64,000 nucleotides of DNA from G963662655 sp963665015 (GCA_963665015.2 CAXXSY010000003.1:124001-188000); one strand, 5' to 3'. Positions 10,601 through 18,700 are shown, numbered from the stretch's first letter. Translations and numbers: made by a program. Notes: generated by a model not told the origin, from the sequence alone.

Positions 10601-11503
10601 AGCTTCCACGGCATCGTAGGGAAGAGCTTGGTCATGAAGGAGATATACAAGCAGATCGTCACCCTCGCCAACGTCCCGTTTCCGGTCATGATCACCGGCG
10701 AGACCGGTACCGGCAAGGAGATGGTCGCCCGCGCGATCTACGAAGAGGGGAGCTACAAGGGAGAGCTGATCTCGATCAACGTCAGCACCATCCCGCGCGA
10801 CCTCTTCGAAAGCGAGATTTTCGGTCACACCAAGGGCTCCTTCTCCGGCGCGATCAAGGACTCGCCCGGCAAAATCGCGCTGGCGGAAAACGGCGTCCTG
10901 TTTCTCGACGAGATCGGCGATCTGCCGCTCGAGATGCAGACCAAGCTGCTGCGCGTCTTGCAGGAGAAGACCTACTATCCCATCGGCGCCAAGAAGGAAC
11001 ACCGCTCCAACGCGCGCTTCCTCTTCGCCACCAACCGCGATCTCTACCAGGCTGTGAAGACGGGCGAATTCCGCGAAGACCTCTACTACCGCATCTCCGC
11101 ATTCCAGGTCAACGTCCCGCCGCTCCGGGAGCGCATCGAGGATATTCCGCTGCTGGTTCGCAACTTCACCCGCAATTTCATGGAAATGCAGCCGGACATC
11201 ATCGTCACCGGAATCCCCGAGGATACCATCGGCCAATGGTTGAAGGAAAACTGGTCCGGCAATATCCGTGAACTGGAGAACCGCGTCTATAAGGTGCTGC
11301 TCATGCCGCGCCGCGACAGGATCGACAATTCAATGGACGGGTTCGAGATCGATCCCGAAACCATCGCGTCGGTGGATGACCTCGTGTCCGCGTACCTGAA
11401 GTGGCGGAAGGATTGCCTCGGCTCGGCAAAGAAGGTGCAGCAAGAGCTTGACATGACCCGCTCGACCTTCTACCGGCTGCTGGCCAACAAGAAGGATAAA
11501 TAG
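7700..11503 (+). CDS. Sigma-54-dependent activator with kinase-like, helical-repeat and GAF sensor regions
   Basis: A 1267-residue regulator. Residues about 1-215 resemble a Ser/Thr kinase domain but are degenerate: the catalytic loop reads FIGDMKPEHI (HRD changed to IGD), the DFG position reads IIDLTP, and an APEQL motif remains, so it may be a pseudokinase. Residues about 230-800 are helical, TPR-like. About 810-950 is GAF-like (RALCVPMVVGAKLLGTIYMHS). The AAA+ domain has Walker A GETGTGKE near residue 1000, the sigma-54 contact loop as GSFSGA (usual GAFTGA) near 1045 and Walker B VLFLDEIGD. A Fis-type helix-turn-helix closes the protein (AKKVQQELDMTRSTFYRLL). It should open sigma-54 promoters in response to an unknown signal. 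Palindromes flank the gene. No clear Shine-Dalgarno is seen; a second start at 7712 is possible. Confidence 0.85.
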   Translation: MDMRMKYYLKKKDTVEIYRKKTAQGMRIVKYYTNPGVLVSSQLQAEVDFFRQYRHPYFVPLVRHRFDEKSARFEYEYFDGLPINIHMERHPEDIPILWEKLFHFVRYLKYHNTFIGDMKPEHIRVRREDDRLVIGIIDLTPHESRITPQWAAPEQLKGRMSWRSNLFTIALIFTSLYSSADEIKEKIEQGRTIHLPQSSPLFRLAHKFLTCDPWSREQDLDEWIARFSQHDKILTLPYDEPYHNYLEFHQRLSDMFYTDQFSYRETFELYRNYCLIQPFRRMHHIEHFKVEAHHDVSLRKIIEESGLGWKNGKVHLPGLEKPVAKLELSILAAAKILRTALAAWDFDQYVQLGNDLLNRLRYAGNNQLEDIRTMPADDFIALHRFLLTRNFTLAARLLRLYASQDHLQPDQIGKLRIHIHLANVLSEIVPLDTFPLTPEIRQLMSHDTRSVLNQIEKVREHYRSKDLEALNRLCKNEKLYPEARIMVYHYIDVLCYIKPEAFDREVFVLLSNAIASNANPEELLNTLAKAKPRLKVADEFLDYLLVLSLLIGSEYQIGRLLFYYLYYTGQRSVKDIELILNFYEKISIQYLPMVMQTHFTSVQVYHDMLRERYDICRERIIARIRQSHGYATAYMIQVFLICSFYDHEFTFEPWMEKLIDDNARELSSYFSQDDDNTFYIVFRFAPEEVRKRYSARFGWNGNRFAATKPYQKIIELFFNERYQELIRISTQIESKSGYERAESYYWTGLALERMGNPELAIDFMQNALETFNAMGLKSRSADAQTLLQDWELRRRQISRLDINDIIEKFSGISHLDEFLWELGSFFQLTYRFDSVIPFIYNEESGRFVPFRNIIHEDEESYRALEYSNNILLQYTQDAYHTLQYDSSTRFRNDSIQKMRIYRALCVPMVVGAKLLGTIYMHSVKRDHSLSEEDIRYIENLASILGVFLEHLNQKEMQKRLRDIDVQESFHGIVGKSLVMKEIYKQIVTLANVPFPVMITGETGTGKEMVARAIYEEGSYKGELISINVSTIPRDLFESEIFGHTKGSFSGAIKDSPGKIALAENGVLFLDEIGDLPLEMQTKLLRVLQEKTYYPIGAKKEHRSNARFLFATNRDLYQAVKTGEFREDLYYRISAFQVNVPPLRERIEDIPLLVRNFTRNFMEMQPDIIVTGIPEDTIGQWLKENWSGNIRELENRVYKVLLMPRRDRIDNSMDGFEIDPETIASVDDLVSAYLKWRKDCLGSAKKVQQELDMTRSTFYRLLANKKDK

Positions 11504-11506
11504 ATA

Positions 11507-11522
11507 TTCCCATATTTGGGAA
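11507..11522. promoter_or_regulatory. 16-bp palindrome, copy 2
   Basis: TTCCCATATTTGGGAA, one mismatched pair, starting 3 bp after the regulator stop codon. As at copy 1, exactly 6 bp separate it from a TTGA -35 box. Confidence 0.6.
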
Positions 11523-11528
11523 GAATCT

Positions 11529-11557
11529 TTGATGCTATTCAATAAATCCGCTAATAC
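11529..11557 (+). promoter_or_regulatory. Sigma-70-like promoter facing a non-coding hairpin array
   Basis: TTGATG (11529-11534), 17-bp spacer, TAATAC (11552-11557). It would start transcription near 11564. No gene begins for more than 600 bp, so the product would be a leader or non-coding RNA containing the hairpin array at 11588-11673. Confidence 0.45.
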
Positions 11558-11587
11558 TCATCCATCCCGATACGGTCGCAGTGGAGC

Positions 11588-11673
11588 ACAGCCATCCCTG
11601 GCTGTATCTTCCCTTTGGTACGCAGCCACCCCTGATTGCATCTTTCTTGTGGTACGCAGCCACCCCTGGCTGC
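11588..11673. repeat. Tandem array of three hairpins, 34-bp period
   Basis: Three short palindromes start exactly 34 bp apart (11588, 11622, 11656). Each has 7-bp arms and a 4-base loop: ACAGCCA-tccc-TGGCTGT, GCAGCCA-cccc-TGATTGC (two mispairs) and GCAGCCA-cccc-TGGCTGC. The first copy shows a compensating base-pair change, so the hairpin is conserved, not just the sequence. It resembles a REP-type repeat cluster. No reading frame makes sense across it. Confidence 0.7.
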
Positions 11674-11690
11674 ATTTCTCTTCTCTTTTG

Positions 11691-11771
11691 TAGGCACGGG
11701 GACCTGCCCTTACGACAAGATACATCTGGCAACGAGCGATTGAAATAGTGCTTTTCGTTTTCGCACAGCCT
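11691..11771. repeat. Degenerate half copy of the 4565-4780 palindromic element
   Basis: Read in reverse complement, this segment parallels the left half of the element at 4565-4780. It has AGGCTGTGCGAAAA as terminal repeat, then GCCAGATGTATCTT, then GTCGTAAGGGCAGGTCCCC. It lies directly after the hairpin array. The rest of the element is missing. Confidence 0.6.
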
Positions 11772-11861
11772 GTCCGTATCTGCCGTTTCAGAAGAAAACG
11801 CCGCTCGGAGATCGACGCCGACTCTTCTGGAACGCGGTTGTCCCCGTCTATGTCTCCGATT

Positions 11862-11877
11862 TTCCCAAATATGGGAC
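11862..11877. promoter_or_regulatory. 16-bp palindrome, copy 3
   Basis: TTCCCAAATATGGGAC, two mismatched pairs, about 320 bp upstream of the sigma-54 promoter at 12186. It shares the downstream flank AAAATG.AAA with copy 4. The distance is typical of upstream activator sites for sigma-54 promoters. Confidence 0.55.
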
Positions 11878-12052
11878 AAAATGCAAATATTCGTAATGTA
11901 ATGAATGGCCCGATATCCGTTTTCCGGATAGTAAATAGTGAATCACCCTTTTATGATGGTGTTTGGCAACTGTTTCGAGATTGTGGAACCTGTAAATAAA
12001 ATGGAATCCGGGCAGGATTTTATCAGGAAACACGAATTTTGATATCCCCGGA

Positions 12053-12068
12053 TTCTCATATATGGGAA
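12053..12068. promoter_or_regulatory. 16-bp palindrome, copy 4
   Basis: TTCTCATATATGGGAA, one mismatched pair, about 130 bp upstream of the sigma-54 -24 box. Probable upstream activating sequence for the small-protein/methyltransferase operon. Confidence 0.6.
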
Positions 12069-12185
12069 AAAATGTAAAGAATCAACGATCGTTCAGACTG
12101 CTTTCAACCTGAAATCATGAGAATATTGAATCGTAAATCAACTAACCAACTGATAAACAAGGACATAAAAATGAACCCCATTCAA

Positions 12186-12201
12186 TGGCACGGGGCGTGC
12201 A
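12186..12201 (+). promoter_or_regulatory. Sigma-54 (-24/-12) promoter
   Basis: TGGCAC-N5-GTGCA: the invariant GG (12187-12188) and GC (12199-12200) have the required spacing, and only the first T of TTGCA differs from consensus. Predicted initiation near 12212 leaves a leader of about 27 bases before the start at 12239, with a GGAGG site inside it. Two palindromes lie upstream at activator-site distance, and the gene before encodes a sigma-54 activator. Confidence 0.65.
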
Positions 12202-12238
12202 TCTTATGAAAGCGCCGGAACAAGAAACGGAGGAAACG

Positions 12239-12523
12239 ATGAAGCCAGCAAGCATTACGATCAAAAAAAACAAGACATATCTGGGACCACAAAGCTTGCC
12301 GGTTATCGATTTCCTCCCTTTTTCTTTTTTTTTGTCTTTGAATCAGCAACCGACGACAATACAGAATCTGGCGTTCGCGGATGACTCGAATATCCACTAT
12401 TCGGACGATATCAAGCTGAATCCCGAAGAAATCCTGCTCGCCTCCAGTCATTTTGCCGTAGATATGTGTACGATAATGGGACAGGGCGTACAGGTTTGTC
12501 AAGAGAAAGGAAGCACCCGATGA
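12239..12523 (+). CDS. Small protein of unknown function under a sigma-54 promoter
   Basis: A 94-residue protein I do not recognise. The start has an excellent GGAGG site 5 bases upstream. The N-terminus is basic (KPASITIKKNKTYL), a short hydrophobic run follows (VIDFLPFSFFLSL), and the second half is acidic then polar (FADDSNIHYSDDIKLNPEE) with two cysteines near the end. No cleavable signal or domain is evident. Its stop overlaps the methyltransferase start (ATGA, 12520-12523), so the two are translationally coupled. Runs of eight A and nine T within the gene could mark slippage or sequencing error. A substrate peptide for the next enzyme or a short-lived regulator are both possible; neither is shown. 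Confidence 0.55.
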   Translation: MKPASITIKKNKTYLGPQSLPVIDFLPFSFFLSLNQQPTTIQNLAFADDSNIHYSDDIKLNPEEILLASSHFAVDMCTIMGQGVQVCQEKGSTR

Positions 12524-13254
12524 AAAAGAGCGATCTTCAGCGCCTCGACAAGCGCCTGAAAGGCATTTCAGGAGAGAAGATACTCGATGTGGCCACCGGT
12601 CGTGGTGAATTCATCGCGATGCTGATGCCCAATCTGGGTGGATACGAGCGATTCGTCGCCATCGACAGCGAGGAGCGTGCGGTGGATTTCTGCCGGAAGC
12701 AGTTCAAGGATGCGCCGGTGGAAGCGCTTCGAATGAACGCGGAGAAGATGGATTTCGCGGAGGGCGATTTCGATATCGCTGGCATCTCCAATTCGATTCA
12801 TCACATGACCCGGCCGAAGAAGGTCGTCGATGAGATGATCCGGGTACTCAAGCCCGGCGGGTTGATCTTCATTTCGGAGATGTACCGCGACGGCGAGCAG
12901 ACACCGGCCCAGAAGAGCCATATCCAGATGCATCACTGGTGCGCGCGCATCGACAGCCGCATGGGTATCCCGCATCGTCTGACCTACACGCGCGACAGGC
13001 TGGAGCGTTTCGCCAGAAATTTGCCCATTGATAACCTGGAAATATACGAGATCAATTATACACAGGAAGCGCCCGAAGAGGTGGTCGAAAAGACGGTCGC
13101 CATACTTGACCCGTACCATGACAGGATCAAGGATCATCCCGATTACGGGAAGCTCGGCCTGGAAAAGGATCGCATCAAGAAAAAGCTTTACAAAGACGGA
13201 CTCGGGTCGGCGGCACGTCTGTTCATAATCGGAACCAAACCGGAAAATGGATAA
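12520..13254 (+). CDS. Class I SAM-dependent methyltransferase
   Basis: A 244-residue enzyme with the Rossmann fold of the UbiE/BioC type. Motif I is ILDVATGRGEFIAML, the acidic end of strand 2 is VAIDSEERAVDF, motif II is FDIAGISNSIHHM, and the post-motif is VLKPGGLIFISEMYRD. It transfers a methyl group from S-adenosylmethionine to an unknown acceptor. A histidine-rich segment (SHIQMHHWCARIDS) beyond the core may shape the substrate site. The start at 12520 has AAGGAAG upstream and overlaps the preceding small gene by four bases; a longer in-frame start at 12466 lies inside that gene and is rejected. Context suggests sigma-54 control together with the small protein. Confidence 0.8.
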   Translation: MKKSDLQRLDKRLKGISGEKILDVATGRGEFIAMLMPNLGGYERFVAIDSEERAVDFCRKQFKDAPVEALRMNAEKMDFAEGDFDIAGISNSIHHMTRPKKVVDEMIRVLKPGGLIFISEMYRDGEQTPAQKSHIQMHHWCARIDSRMGIPHRLTYTRDRLERFARNLPIDNLEIYEINYTQEAPEEVVEKTVAILDPYHDRIKDHPDYGKLGLEKDRIKKKLYKDGLGSAARLFIIGTKPENG

Positions 13255-13267
13255 CAAGGGAGATAGT

Positions 13268-15415
13268 ATGAACTACGGAAGAATTTTGCTCACCCTGATG
13301 GCAGTGGTACTGGTGTCTGTGCTTATGGCGAACGAGGTTTCTCATTCCGGCAAGGCCGAATATGAGGACTATGCCTGTTTCAAGCGTGCAGCCGGAGACC
13401 GCAGTGCTCCCGAATGGACCTTTGTAACCGAACCGTTTGGATTTCAGACTTCCTATTACGACTACATGCCCGGGAGCTACAACGGCAGCCCGTTGCGCAT
13501 GCAGCCCGAGATGACAAACACCAATTTCACGGCGGACGGCTTGTATTTCACGTTTCAGGCTGAAGAGACCGCTGCTGCGACACGCAGGGTCTATGCCTCG
13601 TGGGTCAATCCCGACGAGGGGATCGAACAAACCAACTATTGCAGTCAGCAGGACATTAAGGAAGGCTATCCGAGTGTGGCAATCGATCCGGATATGGCGG
13701 ACCCCTTCATCGTATGGCATTCGGATATCGACAACGACGGCATGCAGGAGATACTGATTACCACAGACAGTTTTCACCTGCTCGGATCGCCCGGCCTCTT
13801 GCAGGTACCTGAGGTCATCATCGACAACGATATTCCCGCCTGTTTCGAGGTTTACTCGAGGGTCGATAACGAATACAATTGGCCCTACATCCATATCGGG
13901 CCGTCACCGAACGGGCTTCCCCACCGGAGGCTGTACGTCGTGGCGAACAACTACGCCGTCCACGAAAGCGGTTACGCGGCGCACAATCCAATTATCGCCT
14001 ACGCGGATTACGATACCAGCGATCCGAACCTCAGCGTCGAAGACCTGGTGTGGAGCTACAACACCATAGCGCAGATGAATGCATGGGATGTTCCCGACCC
14101 CGACTTCAACCAGGGAAACCACACGTTCTTCGCCACGCAGAACAGCGGTACCGTGGGATTCGTGGGCTACTCGAACTCGACACAGAATATTTACGCCTAC
14201 ATAAACGACAATTATGGAGAAGGAGAATTCACCGAATATACCGAGGACTTCAAATTCCCGCAGGACAACATACAGGACCAGAACGGAGAATGGGTATTCA
14301 CAGATGAGCCCGGGGAGCCTTATACAGACCTCTACTTCTCATTCACCAAGTGTACGAATTTCAATTCGACGCTTGTTGATGACTCCAGGATTATTTTCCC
14401 GGGAAACATGGGGCTGAGACGAGATACGGAAGACAACACATTCACATGGTTTTTGAATCTGACATACGCCAAGGTATATGGTTTCGATCTGACAAGCGGG
14501 GAATTCTTCTTCTCTGATTTATATCCAAAGGGAGCGCATCCCGCAGACAATACGCCGATGGTTCCTTGGGATCTGGATGAAGATGGATCAGTCGATGAGT
14601 ATGACGAAGAGGGTAACGTTCAGATGGAACTCGGCTGGCCTTTCTATTACTGGGACCCGGACGACGCATGGGATGAGAACAACTGGAAAATCGCACGGAA
14701 CGACGAAGAGGGTTGGCTGGCGATTGTATGGCAGGATGCGCTCTACTGTAAACTCTCGAACGACGGCAGCGCCGGATACGAAGACTGGGTGGGAAAATCC
14801 GAAATCTGCATAGCGATCTCGAAGGATGCCGGAAATACCTGGTCCGATCCCATCCGCATGCACAACAACGAGAACGCGGACGACGGCAACTACGTCCCGC
14901 AGCTCGCCGACCTCAGCCCATGCTACATCTACCCCGCGGACGAGATCGAATATCTCTACACCGACAACAGCGGGCACAAGCACGGACTGCTGAGATTGGC
15001 ATTCTACGACGATAACTCGTACGGATCCTCCGTTGCCGACAACGGCTCCAACGACGGCGGCGAGATATCCTACATGTCGATCGATGTCACCTTCACCTAC
15101 CAGGGAAGCGAGGAAGGCGGAGAAAACACTCCGGTCTATACCAGCTCGCTGAACCAGAATTATCCTAATCCTTTCAACCCCGAGACCACCATCTCCTACA
15201 GCCTGGCAACGCCCGGAAACGTGGAGCTGAGCGTCTATAACATCCGGGGTCAGAAGGTGAAGACGCTCATCAATCGTCACTGCGACGCGGGCGAAAACAC
15301 CGCTACCTGGAACGGTACCGACGAGACCGGAAAGAACGTCTCCGGCGGTGTGTATCTGTACAGATTGCAAACCCAGGATCAAGCGCTGACACGCAAGATG
15401 ATCCTGCTGAAATAA
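13268..15415 (+). CDS. Secreted sialidase-like protein with T9SS sorting tail
   Basis: A 715-residue exported protein. Residues 1-20 or so form a signal peptide (ILLTLMAVVLVSVLMA). The body is rich in Asp, Asn, Trp and Tyr and carries an Asp-box-like turn (SKDAGNTWSDP), as in sialidase-type propellers; no catalytic residues can be assigned. The last 90 residues are a FlgD-like type IX sorting domain: NQNYPNPFNPETTISYSL, VYNIRGQKVKTL, then SGGVYLYRL and a Lys end. Such proteins cross the outer membrane by T9SS and are anchored or released at the surface. The start at 13268 follows AAGGGAG; a longer start at 13247 overlaps the methyltransferase gene. An intrinsic terminator lies 140 bp downstream. 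Confidence 0.8.
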   Translation: MNYGRILLTLMAVVLVSVLMANEVSHSGKAEYEDYACFKRAAGDRSAPEWTFVTEPFGFQTSYYDYMPGSYNGSPLRMQPEMTNTNFTADGLYFTFQAEETAAATRRVYASWVNPDEGIEQTNYCSQQDIKEGYPSVAIDPDMADPFIVWHSDIDNDGMQEILITTDSFHLLGSPGLLQVPEVIIDNDIPACFEVYSRVDNEYNWPYIHIGPSPNGLPHRRLYVVANNYAVHESGYAAHNPIIAYADYDTSDPNLSVEDLVWSYNTIAQMNAWDVPDPDFNQGNHTFFATQNSGTVGFVGYSNSTQNIYAYINDNYGEGEFTEYTEDFKFPQDNIQDQNGEWVFTDEPGEPYTDLYFSFTKCTNFNSTLVDDSRIIFPGNMGLRRDTEDNTFTWFLNLTYAKVYGFDLTSGEFFFSDLYPKGAHPADNTPMVPWDLDEDGSVDEYDEEGNVQMELGWPFYYWDPDDAWDENNWKIARNDEEGWLAIVWQDALYCKLSNDGSAGYEDWVGKSEICIAISKDAGNTWSDPIRMHNNENADDGNYVPQLADLSPCYIYPADEIEYLYTDNSGHKHGLLRLAFYDDNSYGSSVADNGSNDGGEISYMSIDVTFTYQGSEEGGENTPVYTSSLNQNYPNPFNPETTISYSLATPGNVELSVYNIRGQKVKTLINRHCDAGENTATWNGTDETGKNVSGGVYLYRLQTQDQALTRKMILLK

Positions 15416-15446
15416 TCTCTAAACATATGTGGGGACATAGAAAGAA

Positions 15447-15497
15447 ACGCGCACAAGGCACCGACGATGACAGTCGGGGAGGATAGGGTAGACGCGT
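15447..15497 (+). other. Nested hairpin in the 3' region
   Basis: ACGCG (15447-15451) can pair with CGCGT (15493-15497), enclosing a second stem CCGAC (15461-15465) with GTCGG (15473-15477). The structure precedes the terminator at 15556. It could be a structured 3' end of the preceding message or a small RNA. No known riboswitch or RNA family was recognised. Confidence 0.3.
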
Positions 15498-15552
15498 GGA
15501 GGGTCAATTGATTGCCCGGTTCAAACGCACTGGACTGATGGCAATTCCCCCC

Positions 15553-15582
15553 AAAGGGCGGCGATTAACCGCCCTTTTTTTT
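15553..15582 (+). terminator. Intrinsic terminator
   Basis: GGGCGG (15556-15561) pairs with CCGCCC (15569-15574), extended by AAA/TTT, and is followed by eight T. It closes the transcript of the sialidase-like gene. Confidence 0.9.
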
Positions 15583-15793
15583 ATTTTCTGAAACCAGTCA
15601 TGCCTTATTTTCACACAACTTCGGGTCCTGCTCATCCAACCGACTGAGAATCTCTCATGTTTTCACATCGTCACCCTCGACAAAGGGAAAGTTTTGTATT
15701 ACCAACCATTCACGAAAATATTAATTGCCACAAAACGTACTTTTCTGAAATTTTACCCGAAGATGTGCGTTATATACTCTTAGAGGAGGATTC
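15583..15793. other. Intergenic leader of the protease operon
   Basis: AT-rich DNA between the terminator and the M6 protease. It ends in TATACT (15773-15778) and AGAGGAGGA just before the start codon. A good -35 box was not found, so the promoter is unresolved. No gene is visible. Confidence 0.4.
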
Positions 15794-18700
15794 ATGTCTC
15801 GAAAAGCATACTGGATACTGCTGGTGTCGCTTCTTGCGTCCGCGCTATGGAGCATGCCGCCGCATCCACTCAAGCAGGACACTTCGGGCTATCCGAACCA
15901 CAACGCGTTGCGCCATGCGCCGCTCAGGAGCCAATCGAGAGTCGATGGCATTCCGCAGACGGTTCTAGCCATCATGGTCGAGTACGCCGACGTCAAGTTC
16001 GACGATGTCGCCGACTACCCGGACAACATGGTGCACGATTCGACGTTCGTCGATGCCGGAATTCGTCACCTTCAGGAGTTCTGGCAGGATGCCTCCCATG
16101 GAGCGTACGTCTTCGATTATGATATATACGACCGGGTCGTACTGTCGAAAAACATGGGCTACTACGGCGACGACAACTACCGCGAGCGGATTGTCGAGAT
16201 GGTGGAAGAGGTCGTCGTCGCGCTCGATCCCGAAATCGATTTCAACCAGTACGACGCCTACATCATCTTCCACGCAGGTGCCGGGCAGGAATCGGACATC
16301 AACGATACCAACACCGAAACCATCTGGAGCACCTTCATCAACTATTGGGACATGAAGGATTATTACGATCCGGATGACGAAAACCCCGATTTCCCGGGCA
16401 TCCCCACCAACGACGGTCGCTACATGACCGAATTCTCGATCGTACCGGAAAGCCAGTGGCAGAGCGATTTCACGGTGGCCGACCCCATCCTTGGCATCCT
16501 CGGGGTCATGGCTCACGAATTCGGACATCAGCTCGGACTTCCCACCCTGTACGACAACTACTCCGGCAACGGCAAATCCTCCGGTATCGGAAATTTCGGC
16601 GTGATGGGAACCGGCGCCTGGAACGCGCTGGGATATGTTCCGCCCATGCCGTGCGCGTGGAGTCGCTACTATCTGGGCTGGGAAACGGCGATCGAGATCA
16701 CGCAGAATTTCGAAAACGCGCAGGTCGATTACATCCTGTCGGACGACCCCGCGACGACCAAAGTCTATAAAATACCGATCTCCGACAAAGAGTATTTCCT
16801 GATCGAAAACCGGCAGCAGAATCCGGACAACAGCACCTCGCAGGCGACTGGAGAACCGAGCTTCACCTTTCCGCTTCTCGCGGAGGGCCAGGACTATTAT
16901 CCGGAGGGACACGACCACGCCGGAGACCCGAGGTTCAACTGGATCGAGAACTCCTATCTGGGCTGCGAATGGGACTTTTACCTGCCCGGCTATGGTGGAC
17001 CCGAAGTGCCGGTGACAGACCCCGTCACAGGTGACGTGAACAACGAGATTATCGACGGATCGGGCATCCTGATCTGGCATATCGATGAATACGTAATCGA
17101 TGTCAGCTTCACGCCCGATTTCGAATACAACACGGTCAACGCGACCGCGCAGCACAAGGGTGTCGATCTGGAAGAGGCCGACGGCGTCCAGCACATGGAT
17201 TCCTACTACCCCGATCCGGTACGAACCGGCTCGCCGCGAGACGCATTCCGCGAGGGTAACAACACCTATTTCGGGCAATCCGTCAATCCCGACACCGGCA
17301 TGAGTTCGCTGCCCACCTCGGACAGCAACTACGGCGGATCGTCGATGGAAGTGATGGACATCGGGCCCTCGGGCCTGACGATGCAGTTCTCGGTGCGGTT
17401 CGAATGGAACCTCGACACCGGCTACGCGGGAAGCAATCCCTTAAGTGCGCAGGTGGGCGATTTCGACGAGGACGGCGCGATCGAGATTTTTTACCCCATG
17501 CCCAACGGTGAGCTCTACTTCTGGCGAGACGACGAACGTCTGGTCGGAGGTGGATTCCCGGACGACACGATGTTTCAGGGTACCGTCGATCAGTTGTACG
17601 CCTACGACGAAGAATCCGATATCTTCGTGGTGCCGTGCAAGGTCAACATGGGCCCGACCTACTCCTTCATCTTCACGCCGCGGGATTCGACCATCACATA
17701 TACCGAGTTTTTTACCGGTCGAACCTGGGCGGGTCACCCGGTGATCCTGCCGGAGACGGTAAACGGTTACAAGGCGATGCTGCCGCTGCACAGCGAAGAC
17801 GGAACCGAGATCGTGGCTCTGGACACGGACTGGCAGGTCACCGAAGCATGGCTGGATAGCGATTCGCTCCACTCCAACCTCATCTACGATACAAATGACC
17901 ATACACTGATCACGTTCCACCGGAAGGCGGACGGATCGTGGATGATGCGGAAGCGGAATTTGAACGATCCGAACAATCCGTCAAATACCCCGGTCGCAGC
18001 GCTCAATGGCGTTGAGGTGATCGAATACGCGCTCATCTCCGATATCGATTCCGCGATCAGTGGAAACGAATTCGTTCTGCTGAGTTCGGATGATCGTCTG
18101 TTTCTTCTTGACGAAAACGGTACGACATTACGTAATTTCCCGTTGACACTACCGGAATCCGCATATGGTTGTCCGAGCATCGCGGACGTGGATGTCAACG
18201 GAACGCTGGACATCGTACTCGGTGGCGAGAATTTTATCGTGGTCGCGGGATACAACGGCGAGTTCCTCAACGCGCCCATCCAGTCGATCGAGATGCCGGA
18301 TACGCTGGGATTCGCTGCCCAGCCCATCGCGCTGAATATCGACAGCGACAACGATCTGGAGATACTCGGCAGCCTTTCGCTGAACCGGTTCTGCGTCTGG
18401 GGCGACTACTACGCGCTGGAAGGCTCGAAATCGTACAGCAGCCGCAGCAGGAATTGTCCGATCGTAGCGCCCGACGGTGACGGCGGCTTGATGGCGTATA
18501 TCCCGTCCGATTACGGCAGGATATTCCGCTACCGGTTGCCGAACGCGAACGAATCGGCGCTGGACAATCTGGTCTGGAACAGCGAGTATGGGAATAATTA
18601 CCGTACCGCGAGCTGGATCGGTCCTCCGGTCGAAGTACCGCCCGCGTCCGGGGGTGTATTCGCCAAAGGTGGGGTCTATGTCTTCCCCAATCCGGTGAAC

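Noticed and set aside
8777..11236. 819-codon minus-strand frame opposite the sigma-54 activator
   Set aside because: It is the complement of clear AAA+ and GAF motifs and shows no ribosome-binding site or recognisable domain.
11588..11673. CRISPR-like array
   Set aside because: The period is only 34 bp with no unique spacers, the units diverge and no cas genes are present; it is a hairpin repeat cluster.
12185..12238. Upstream ATG extending the small protein to 112 residues
   Set aside because: The ATG overlaps the -24 box and would lie upstream of the predicted transcription start; 12239 has a perfect GGAGG site.
15518..15530. tRNA T-loop-like GGTTCAAAC
   Set aside because: The flanking bases cannot form a T stem, and no acceptor or anticodon arm is present.
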